From assembly GCA_018969455.1 (NCBI GenBank), contig JAGWYI010000321.1, positions 1-5,324 of the forward strand: a stretch of 5,324 bases of DNA. The letters are read 5' to 3'. Position 1 is the first letter of the stretch. The number at the start of each line of letters is the position of its first letter. This document shows positions 1 through 5,324 of the stretch, piece after piece. Origin of the DNA: Bacteroidota bacterium. Lineage in GTDB: Bacteria > Bacteroidota > Bacteroidia > Chitinophagales > Saprospiraceae. The notes below the pieces were generated by a model. It ran no database searches and was not told where the DNA came from. It worked only from the letters and a program-made list of their open reading frames with translations. The position numbers and the translations under genes were made by a program.

Positions 1-516
1 ATTGGCGGCTTCATCAAGCATCCACACCTTGTTTTTTATCAGTTTTTATTGGGCATAGCGGTACTTGTATCCGGCGACATTCTGCTGGGCACACGCGCCA
101 TGTTGTTCCGCAGCGGCAAAGCACAAGTGGGGAAGTTCGATTATGTATACAGCATTTTACTGGGCATTTTTGGCCTCTGGATGTTGGGCATGGCCGTTTG
201 GCATCTTCAACAAGGTTCCAACATCGCTTTCCCCATCCTTTTTGGCATATTTGGGTATGGTGCAGGTAAAAATGCATATCGGAACCTGAATTTGTTTCGT
301 CAGGATACTCCGGTAAGCAAACAACGTTGGTTTGAGTTGCACATCACCAGCATGATTGGTGCGTTTATGGCCTCTACCACCGCATTTGCGGTGAATGTAG
401 CACATGTCTTGCCCTGGTACATCCAGTGGTTTGGCCCTACGCTCAGTCTGTTGCCTTTGATGTTTTACTTCTTGCGGAAGGTGCGACGTTCAAAAACGAC
501 GCTCGTAGAATCGTAA
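1..516 (+). CDS. Multi-pass membrane protein of unknown function, 3' part (5' end outside the window)
   Basis: The reading frame is open from the first base to TAA at 514-516, giving 171 residues with no start of its own. A TTG at 49 is a possible start, but the open, hydrophobic codons before it indicate that the gene begins upstream. Five hydrophobic stretches are visible at about residues 11-30, 49-69, 74-94, 114-136 and 139-158. They are separated by short polar loops, and the tail is basic (RKVRRSK). The fourth segment carries a small-residue pattern, H114-x2-SMIGAF-x-A-x2-TAFAVN, followed by W143-FGP. This resembles a set of uncharacterised bacterial integral membrane proteins, some labelled DUF2306-like; I recall this only loosely and do not assign a family. 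Location is the inner membrane by inference. It converges on the lipoprotein gene at 799-1518. The stop lies only 7 bp before the first 109-bp repeat, and no T-tract terminator is visible for this strand. Confidence 0.8.
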   Translation: MGGFIKHPHLVFYQFLLGIAVLVSGDILLGTRAMLFRSGKAQVGKFDYVYSILLGIFGLWMLGMAVWHLQQGSNIAFPILFGIFGYGAGKNAYRNLNLFRQDTPVSKQRWFELHITSMIGAFMASTTAFAVNVAHVLPWYIQWFGPTLSLLPLMFYFLRKVRRSKTTLVES

Positions 517-523
517 AAGACTT

Positions 524-632
524 TTATACCAGGATTCGCCGGATTTTGTGGATAAATCAGGATGGATTTCGCTGATTTCTAATGATTTATAAAGATCGCA
601 GTGCCCAAAACCTGGCGTCGTGAAGGATAAAT
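524..632 (+). repeat. 109-bp direct repeat, copy A
   Basis: This copy aligns without gaps to 676-784 at an offset of 152 bp, with 91 of 109 positions identical by hand count. The best-conserved part is a 21-bp identical block at 534-554; divergence increases toward the right end. The unit contains GATTT phrases spaced 9-10 bp apart (gatttcgct, gatttctaat, gatttataaa). Its outer part can pair: CCAGG at 529-533 is complementary to CCTGG at 611-615. It carries no open frame worth calling. It begins 7 bp after the stop of the membrane-protein gene. It resembles the dispersed intergenic repeats found in some Bacteroidota genomes, but copy number elsewhere cannot be judged here. The strand given is arbitrary. 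Confidence 0.85.
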
Positions 633-673
633 AAAAATGGGGTTTCAATTTGTACCTTACAAATTGAAACCCC
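632..673 (-). terminator. Intrinsic terminator-like hairpin for the minus-strand genes
   Basis: A perfect 15-bp inverted repeat pairs 639-653 (GGGGTTTCAATTTGT) with 659-673, leaving a 5-nt loop (ACCTT). The outer base pairs are four G:C. Read on the minus strand, the stem is followed directly by ATTTTTATTT, the U-tract expected of a Rho-independent terminator. On the plus strand the stem is followed by GATTACACC, so it is unlikely to work in that direction. It lies about 125 bp past the lipoprotein stop and would end a transcript from the three minus-strand genes. It sits exactly between the two 109-bp repeat copies. The base of the stem is G:C-rich, but most of the upper stem is A:T. Confidence 0.7.
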
Positions 674-675
674 GA

Positions 676-784
676 TTACACCAGAATTCGCCGGATTTTG
701 TGGATATTTCAGGATGGATTACGATGATTTATAATGATTAATAAAGATCGTTATGCACAAAATCTCGCGGTGTAAAGTATAAAT
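676..784 (+). repeat. 109-bp direct repeat, copy B
   Basis: This is the second copy of the unit at 524-632, in the same orientation. It has stronger internal symmetry than copy A. TTACACC at 676-682 is complementary to GGTGTAA at 769-775, and GATTTTGTG at 694-702 is complementary to CACAAAATC at 756-764. The unit could therefore fold into a long, interrupted hairpin in DNA or RNA. It ends 14 bp before the stop codon of the lipoprotein gene (799-801), so any minus-strand transcript reaching the terminator at 639-673 carries this copy in its 3' untranslated region. No coding potential was recognised. Confidence 0.85.
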
Positions 785-798
785 TGGCAAACAAGAAC

Positions 799-1518
799 TT
801 ACTTCAACTTCAACTTGGTTGCAATACTGACTTTCTTATTGGCCTGTTCCTCACTAAAAGGTTTGAGTTCAAGGGTATAAGTAGATTCTTCATCCGTCAA
901 AGCAGCCAATTCGTTGCTGTTTTTCTTGATTTTCTGTTCTTTAAAGTGGTATATTTGTTTGTAACTCATGTCGGCGAGGAAGGTTTTAACCATATCCATG
1001 TTGGCATCCTCCGACTCACCGCTGTTTTCGGAAAGGGCTTTTTTCATCTGGGCGCCAATATCGCCATCGGCGGTGCGCTCGAAGTTTTTGCCGTCAAACT
1101 TGAATATCTCCTCCGTTTTGCTTTCAAATTTGTCTTTATTGATGATTTTTAAGGCCCTGTTGAGCGCGTTGACATCGGCAAAGTCGAATGTGTAACCAAA
1201 TTTTAAATTGGTGGTATCATTCAATTCCTTCACGTTGCTGATGCCTTGAACCCCTTTGATGGTTGCACCAACGGAACTCAACTGATTTCCCATTTGGGAC
1301 ATGGAGTTGTCTTCTCCTGAAGCTGCGCTCAAACTGTCTCCACCCATTCCCTTCATCATTTCCATCATGCTTTTCATTTCGCTCATATCGAGCGTCATGG
1401 AATAGGTACCACTGCCGTTTTTGTTCAAATTAATTTCTTCAATGATGTGCAGGCAACTGCTCAGCGTAAGGGCTGCAAGAGCGAGCAAAAGGAAAATCGG
1501 TTTTTTAAATTGTTTCAT
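799..1518 (-). CDS. Putative lipoprotein with a Met-rich segment, function unknown
   Basis: The predicted protein has 239 residues. ATG at 1516-1518 was chosen over an ATG 57 bp upstream because it places a classic lipoprotein signal at the N-terminus: MKQFKK, a Leu/Ala-rich core at residues 8-19, then the lipobox L19-S20-S21-C22. Cys22 is the expected lipidation site, so the mature protein should be anchored in an envelope membrane. The sequence after Cys22 (LHIIEE) lacks an obvious acidic surface-export signal. A short NKNGSGTYS stretch (32-40) is followed by a Met-rich segment with ten Met between residues 41 and 76 and a repeated MSEMKSMMEMM-type pattern. The rest is a Lys/Glu-rich alpha/beta domain that I do not recognise as a named family. 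The gene lies 78 bp downstream of the propeller gene on the same strand and may be co-transcribed; the gap shows no clear promoter or terminator. No strong Shine-Dalgarno sequence is visible. Confidence 0.85.
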   Translation of the reverse strand: MKQFKKPIFLLLALAALTLSSCLHIIEEINLNKNGSGTYSMTLDMSEMKSMMEMMKGMGGDSLSAASGEDNSMSQMGNQLSSVGATIKGVQGISNVKELNDTTNLKFGYTFDFADVNALNRALKIINKDKFESKTEEIFKFDGKNFERTADGDIGAQMKKALSENSGESEDANMDMVKTFLADMSYKQIYHFKEQKIKKNSNELAALTDEESTYTLELKPFSEEQANKKVSIATKLKLK

Positions 1519-1596
1519 GAACTGTTGTTGTAATGTGAAAGTGTGTGCACGGAATGGAATATGAGTTCGGCGCACAATTGTTTGATTTTTGGTATT

Positions 1597-4467
1597 TTAT
1601 TCCACGGTTAGTTTGGTTTCGGCCCGAACTTTTTCACCCATTGTGAATTCCAGCGTATAAACGCCTTTTAGCAAATAATATTTACCATTATCTGCTTTTT
1701 TGTGCTTGAAATCCTTTCGTTCAGTTTGAATCATTTTCTCGTAGGCGCCCAACTGATTTTCGGCAATACTCAGGTCAAAGGTAAAGGTATTCAAGCCTTT
1801 TTTGCAAGTCAGGGTACCGCCGTTGAGGGGGAGGCCCGTATTTGATTTTAAAGTCCATTGCACCTTTCCAGATGCATTGGCAAAATAGGAAACAAGCGCA
1901 AACACCGAATCTGGAGAAGACCATCTTTCCCGATTTCCCCATGTCCTACTGAATGGCACCTTTTGGGGTTGAAATAGGGTTAAAATAGGCATCGTATCGC
2001 TTAAATGCAGTTGTTGTAAGCCTGAAACATCCATTTTGTAAAGTGAACGACCATGCGTACCGATCACCAGCGTACCCGTTTGTGCCTGTACCGCCAGGTC
2101 GTGCACGGGTGTGTGCGGGAACCCGTTTCCAATAGGGTAAAAATGCACACCACGGTCTATGGATACATACAAACCATGATCGGTACCTGCATACAACAAA
2201 TTTTCATTCAGCGGATCTTCTTTGAATACATTTACAGGTTCTGCAGGCATTTGAAGCCCAAGTCTTGTCCAGTTTTGACCATAATCGTCAGACACATATA
2301 AGTATGCATTAAAATCGTCCCATCGATAACCATTAAGACTGACATAAACCCGGTTTTTCCGGTGTGCAGACGCCTGTACGCGCGATACCCAGAGATCGGA
2401 GGGGAGTTGTGCCGACAAGTTGTTCCAGTTTTCACCGCCATCTTTGCTTCCAAATACCAATCCGTCATCAGAACCGGTGTAAAGGAGGCCAAATTTGAGA
2501 GGGCTTTCGTGCACGGTGGTAAGGGTGCCATAGGGTACATTTCCGGGTTTACCGCCCTTCGTCAGGTCGGGGGAGAGCGCCTCCCAATGGTTTCCCTGGT
2601 CGAACGAGCGGTATAATCGGTTGGCGCCCAGATATAATACATCCGGGTTGTGTACGCTGAGCCAAATTGGGGTTTGCCAATTGAATCGAAGCGGGCGTTC
2701 GCCCAAAACATGGCTGGGTCCTATCTGTGTGGCTTTTCCGCTTTTTTTATCAATTCGAAAATAGTTCCCAAATTGATATCCGGCAAAAACCGTTTGGTTG
2801 TCTCTTGGATCCACTGCCACCTGCATGCCATCGCCTCCCAACAAAAACTGATAGGGATATCGACCTTCCTGATGCCAGCCATCGGAGGGGGTATAATTGG
2901 ATGGGCCTGCCCAAACTCCATTATCCTGTGCACCACCATAAACTTGAAAAGGATCGGCCTGGTCAACGGCAACAGCATAAAACTGACCAACCGCCGGATT
3001 GTTGCACTTTATCCAGGATTTGCCGTTGTCCCAACTGATGTTAACTCCACCATCGTTGCCATTGACAAGATGCCCGGGGCGATCTGGATTTACCCAAAGG
3101 GCATGATGATCCGCATGCACATTGTCGCCACTGATGTTTTCCCAGGTTTTGCCTCCATCGCGGCTGTGAATAAGCAGGAATCCGAGCAGGTACAATTCCT
3201 CGGGATGATTGGGCATACAACGAATGTTAGAAAAATAATATCCGTAGGAAAAATAAATCCCTTTTAGCGGTTCTGCATGCGTTTTTACCCAACTTACACC
3301 ACCGTCTTCGCTTTTATACACTTCAGCGCCAGCATAATCCGTATTGAAAAGATTGTTGTTGGCATCTTCGAGGTAATCGACCAACGCGCTTGGCTTAATC
3401 TCCTCTTTTTCAATCAAATTTTTGATTTTATTTACATTATATATTTCAGGAAAATTATTTTGTTTCAAATAGTCTTCAATTTGCGCATTGGGTAGTTTTA
3501 AAAAATCGGTTTTGGAAATGCTGCGCAGGCGATCTTTATTCAAAGCGCCTTCCAACCGGGGTTTGGATGGATTGGGTGTCTGATTGTCGATAGAAGCGTA
3601 TAAAACCGTTTTACCGGCGCTGATTCCGGCACACAAACCAATGCGACCGGCAAATTCGCCATTTGGGAAACCACTGGTTTTGCTGCTGAGGAGACTCCAG
3701 CTTTCTCCCGCATCGGTACTTTTCCAAATGGCAGAACCAGGGCCTGCTCCCTTAAAATTCCAGGCACTACGGGTGCGTTGCCAGCTGGCAGCATATAATA
3801 CCTGGGGCAATTGAGGATCGCTGATCAGGTCGATGGCGCCGCTCATCTCGTCTACGAAAAGGGTTTTTTGCCAACTTTTGCCACCGTCTACACTTTTATA
3901 AACACCGCGCTCGGCATTGGGCGAGTACAAGTGCCCCAGCACAGCCACCCAAAGCACATCCGGATTCTCGGGGTCGAGCAAAATGCGACTGATGTGATGG
4001 CTTTCGGGCAAACCCATATGTTGCCAGCTTTTGCCACCGTCTACACTTTTGTAAATACCGGTGCCTGCATAAGAAGAACGGCTGCTGTTGCACTCGCCTG
4101 TACCCACCCACAGGATATTGTGTTTCCAGTTAACGGCAATGTCGCCGATGGTCATCGCGGCTTGATCATCAAAAATTGGGATAAAACGGGTACCATTGCT
4201 TTCTGTAAGCCATAAACCACCCGAAGCATAGGCCACGTAAAACCGACTGGCATCAGCCGGATCAACCTCCACATCCGTTACCCGGCAAGAAAAAATAGAG
4301 GGCCCGATGCTGTGGGCCTCCAAAGCGGAAACGGGTGAGTTTTCGAGTAAATCCTTCCGGGTTTTATAAGCATCCAGACGCTTTTCTGCAGGTGTGGGGG
4401 CTATTTGCCCCATGCAAATGGAAACAGCCAGCAGCTCGCATAAAATAAACAGAATGATTGGTTTCAT
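1597..4467 (-). CDS. Secreted Asp-box (BNR / VPS10-sortilin-like) beta-propeller protein
   Basis: The predicted protein has 956 residues. The chosen ATG (4465-4467) opens with a signal peptide: Lys2, a hydrophobic core at 4-18, and probable signal peptidase I cleavage near Gly20-Gln21. Cys18 is a poor lipobox because Ile17 precedes it. Ten Asp-box motifs (S-x-D-x-G-x-x-W or close variants) begin at residues 141, 192, 250, 386, 435, 478, 621, 674, 726 and 769, the hallmark of a multi-bladed propeller. Other family-like stretches are WVGTGE (120-125), RVTDVEVDP (62-70), HADHHALW (451-458), GNDGGV (470-475) and GTHGRSLY (803-810). A Lys/Asn/Glu-rich insertion at about 300-375 interrupts the blades. 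A C-terminal beta domain at about 850-956 looks FlgD/Ig-like. Such proteins are often labelled glycosyl hydrolase or sortilin, but I see no catalytic residues, so an enzyme function should not be assumed. Secreted or periplasmic binding or scaffolding is the inference. It follows the NUDIX gene by 22 bp. Confidence 0.92.
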   Translation of the reverse strand: MKPIILFILCELLAVSICMGQIAPTPAEKRLDAYKTRKDLLENSPVSALEAHSIGPSIFSCRVTDVEVDPADASRFYVAYASGGLWLTESNGTRFIPIFDDQAAMTIGDIAVNWKHNILWVGTGECNSSRSSYAGTGIYKSVDGGKSWQHMGLPESHHISRILLDPENPDVLWVAVLGHLYSPNAERGVYKSVDGGKSWQKTLFVDEMSGAIDLISDPQLPQVLYAASWQRTRSAWNFKGAGPGSAIWKSTDAGESWSLLSSKTSGFPNGEFAGRIGLCAGISAGKTVLYASIDNQTPNPSKPRLEGALNKDRLRSISKTDFLKLPNAQIEDYLKQNNFPEIYNVNKIKNLIEKEEIKPSALVDYLEDANNNLFNTDYAGAEVYKSEDGGVSWVKTHAEPLKGIYFSYGYYFSNIRCMPNHPEELYLLGFLLIHSRDGGKTWENISGDNVHADHHALWVNPDRPGHLVNGNDGGVNISWDNGKSWIKCNNPAVGQFYAVAVDQADPFQVYGGAQDNGVWAGPSNYTPSDGWHQEGRYPYQFLLGGDGMQVAVDPRDNQTVFAGYQFGNYFRIDKKSGKATQIGPSHVLGERPLRFNWQTPIWLSVHNPDVLYLGANRLYRSFDQGNHWEALSPDLTKGGKPGNVPYGTLTTVHESPLKFGLLYTGSDDGLVFGSKDGGENWNNLSAQLPSDLWVSRVQASAHRKNRVYVSLNGYRWDDFNAYLYVSDDYGQNWTRLGLQMPAEPVNVFKEDPLNENLLYAGTDHGLYVSIDRGVHFYPIGNGFPHTPVHDLAVQAQTGTLVIGTHGRSLYKMDVSGLQQLHLSDTMPILTLFQPQKVPFSRTWGNRERWSSPDSVFALVSYFANASGKVQWTLKSNTGLPLNGGTLTCKKGLNTFTFDLSIAENQLGAYEKMIQTERKDFKHKKADNGKYYLLKGVYTLEFTMGEKVRAETKLTVE
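3868..4060 (-). repeat. Two near-identical 40-bp Asp-box-coding segments inside the propeller gene
   Basis: Positions 3868-3907 and 4021-4060 match at 37 of 40 bases and lie 153 bp (51 codons) apart. They encode the two Asp boxes KSVDGGKSWQ at residues 140-149 and 191-200. The sequence between them is not conserved at the DNA level, so only the motif-coding part is kept, consistent with strong constraint, local conversion or a remnant of blade duplication. This is part of the coding region and not a separate element. Confidence 0.75.
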
Positions 4468-4489
4468 ACAATAGTTCTTTTTAGCACAG

Positions 4490-5134
4490 TTAAAGTTGGA
4501 TGAGGGGCAAGCCCTCCAAAATAAGGTCCCGAATGTTGTCATACACCTTGGGTTGCGTGTCGAGCCAGCTTTGAGGCGACACCCAGGCAATATCCTCAAT
4601 GTCTTCCTCGGTTTGAGGAATCAATTCAGTTTGGGAGGTGCGCATATGATACCACCAGGTTTTCTTCAGAATATCTTGATCTTTTTGGATATACGTATGA
4701 TAACTTTGACAAATAAATTGTCCCAGTACAAGTTCCCGAACGCCCGTTTCTTCCTCCACTTCGCGCAAGGCCGCAATTTCGGGCGTTTCTCCCGGATCAA
4801 TTTTACCTTTGGGCATGTCCCAGAACCCCCGTCGATAAAAAACAAGCATTTCATTCCGATCATTGGTAACAAAGCCCCCGGCAGCTTCCAAAACTTTAAA
4901 ACAATTTTGAAATTCTTGCCAAAGCCCTTCCACATCAGGAGCGTGAATAACAACTGCATCGGCTTTTGATTTGTTCAGCAAATCAAAATAGTTCCAAATC
5001 ATCTTTTTTTTGCCATTAAATGGCGCAACAAAGGTGTTTTTTCCGGGTTTATAACCCAAAGATTCGGCTCCCTCTGGAGAAGTTATAAAAAGGGGTGAAC
5101 CGTTGATATAGATTTTATACTTTTGCCAATTCAT
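4490..5134 (-). CDS. NUDIX hydrolase with an uncharacterised N-terminal region
   Basis: The predicted protein has 214 residues and no signal peptide, so it should be cytoplasmic. A full NUDIX box lies at residues 110-132 and fits G-x5-E-x7-R-E-U-x-E-E-x-G-U exactly: Gly110, Glu116, Arg124-Glu125, Glu128-Glu129, Gly131, Val132. The metal-binding glutamates are intact, so the enzyme should be active. The NUDIX fold appears to run from about residue 86 (GGFVTND) to about 190 (IAWVSPQSW). Family members hydrolyse nucleoside diphosphates linked to another group; the substrate cannot be read from this sequence. The first 85 residues (opening MNWQKYKIYING, with AVVIHA at 60-65) are not part of the NUDIX core and I do not recognise them. 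ATG at 5132-5134 is the only sensible start. The gene heads a possible minus-strand operon, with the propeller gene 22 bp downstream, and is divergent from pyrE across an 80-bp spacer. Confidence 0.93.
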   Translation of the reverse strand: MNWQKYKIYINGSPLFITSPEGAESLGYKPGKNTFVAPFNGKKKMIWNYFDLLNKSKADAVVIHAPDVEGLWQEFQNCFKVLEAAGGFVTNDRNEMLVFYRRGFWDMPKGKIDPGETPEIAALREVEEETGVRELVLGQFICQSYHTYIQKDQDILKKTWWYHMRTSQTELIPQTEEDIEDIAWVSPQSWLDTQPKVYDNIRDLILEGLPLIQL

Positions 5135-5146
5135 GGAGCAAATTTT

Positions 5147-5164
5147 TCGGCAATAATACGCCGA
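5147..5164. promoter_or_regulatory. Short dyad in the 80-bp divergent NUDIX/pyrE spacer (possible operator)
   Basis: TCGGC at 5147-5151 and GCCGA at 5160-5164 form a 5-bp inverted repeat around an 8-bp A/T-rich centre (AATAATAC). The spacer 5135-5214 must hold promoters for both genes. TATTATTG on the minus strand overlaps the dyad, and TAATTTTC lies on the plus strand at 5181-5188. Each has one mismatch to the Bacteroidota -7 consensus TAnnTTTG, but neither has a convincing -33 TTTG at the right distance. The dyad is short enough to arise by chance. Confidence 0.25.
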
Positions 5165-5214
5165 TCCCGTCAGAAAGGCTTAATTTTCTCCCTTGAGTTC
5201 AACCAAACGCTTTC

Positions 5215-5324
5215 ATGCATTACGCCTCCGAAGTCGCCCGGCACTTGCTTGCCATTAAAGCCGTAAAATTAAGCCCCAAAGAGCCCTTTACCTGGGCATC
5301 CGGGATGCTTTCACCTATTTATTG
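5215..5324 (+). CDS. pyrE: Orotate phosphoribosyltransferase, N-terminal part (runs off the window)
   Basis: This gene joins orotate to PRPP to make orotidine 5'-monophosphate in de novo pyrimidine synthesis, in the cytoplasm. Only 36 complete codons are present, but they match the PyrE N-terminus well: EVARHLLAIKAVKL (6-19) followed by the family signature region PFTWASG (24-30) and SPIY (33-36). In many homologues the latter continues into a Cys-Asp-x-Arg stretch, and the last two bases (TG) fit a Cys codon. The start is well defined: ATG at 5215-5217 is the first start after an in-frame TGA at 5194-5196, and it gives the usual length before the signature. The PRPP-binding motif lies outside the window, so completeness cannot be judged. 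It is divergent from the NUDIX gene. Confidence 0.9.
   Translation, partial: MHYASEVARHLLAIKAVKLSPKEPFTWASGMLSPIY

Noticed and set aside
639..673. CRISPR-like repeat (GTTTCAAT at one end and ATTGAAAC at the other)
   Set aside because: There is a single unit with no repeat-spacer periodicity, and no cas gene is in the window. The perfect symmetry and the minus-strand T-tract fit a terminator better.
524..784. Insertion sequence with terminal inverted repeats
   Set aside because: The two 109-bp copies are in direct, not inverted, orientation, no transposase frame lies between them, and no flanking target duplication was recognised.
784..1152. 122-residue open frame on the plus strand
   Set aside because: It is antisense to the lipoprotein gene; its Phe/Leu-rich content is what the complement of Lys/Glu-rich codons produces.
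1519..1575. Longer N-terminus for the lipoprotein, starting at 1575
   Set aside because: The extra 19 residues (MRRTHIPFRAHT...) would bury the lipoprotein signal peptide; the internal ATG at 1518 puts it at the N-terminus.
2650..3267. 205-residue open frame on the plus strand
   Set aside because: It lies wholly antisense to the propeller gene, whose ten Asp boxes prove the minus-strand frame; the plus-strand product resembles no family and has no plausible gene context.
1597..4467. Naming the propeller a sialidase or glycosyl hydrolase
   Set aside because: Asp boxes are shared by many non-enzymatic propellers, and no sialidase arginine triad or FRIP-type motif was recognised.
4468..4599. 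Longer N-terminus for the propeller protein, starting at 4599
   Set aside because: It would overlap the NUDIX gene by 110 bp and place 44 non-signal residues before a normal signal peptide; the ATG at 4467 is clearly better.
4496..4969. 157-residue open frame on the plus strand
   Set aside because: It is antisense to the NUDIX gene, which has a perfect NUDIX box in the minus-strand frame.

Overview
The window reads as a chromosomal segment from a member of the Bacteroidota, most likely a Saprospiria- or Chitinophagia-like lineage. The evidence is indirect: a large secreted Asp-box (BNR/VPS10-like) beta-propeller of a type common in that phylum, a short lipoprotein with an SPII signal, start codons without clear Shine-Dalgarno sequences, and a NUDIX gene divergent from pyrE. 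No marker gene fixes the taxonomy.

Layout from left to right. (1) At 1-516 (+) is the 3' part of a multi-spanning membrane protein of unknown function, cut by the window edge. (2) The 517-798 gap between convergent genes is almost entirely filled by two copies of a 109-bp direct repeat (524-632 and 676-784, 91 of 109 positions identical by hand alignment, no gaps). Between them is a perfect 15-bp-stem hairpin (639-673), placed and shaped to terminate transcription arriving from the right on the minus strand. (3) Three minus-strand genes follow each other: a NUDIX hydrolase (5134-4490), a 956-residue secreted Asp-box propeller protein (4467-1597, 22 bp downstream), and a Met-rich lipoprotein (1518-799, 78 bp downstream). 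They could form one transcription unit ending at the hairpin. (4) Divergent from the NUDIX gene, across an 80-bp spacer, pyrE (orotate phosphoribosyltransferase) begins at 5215 (+) and runs off the window after 36 codons.

How the genes work together: the propeller and the lipoprotein are both exported and may act in the envelope, but nothing in the sequence ties them to a shared pathway. The NUDIX enzyme and PyrE both handle nucleotide-type substrates; their adjacency may be conserved, but that is not evidence of coupling. I found no tRNA, rRNA, CRISPR array, transposase or recognisable defence system. The least explained element is the paired repeat with its central hairpin; the protein-level unknowns are the Met-rich lipoprotein, the NUDIX N-terminal region and the partial membrane protein.
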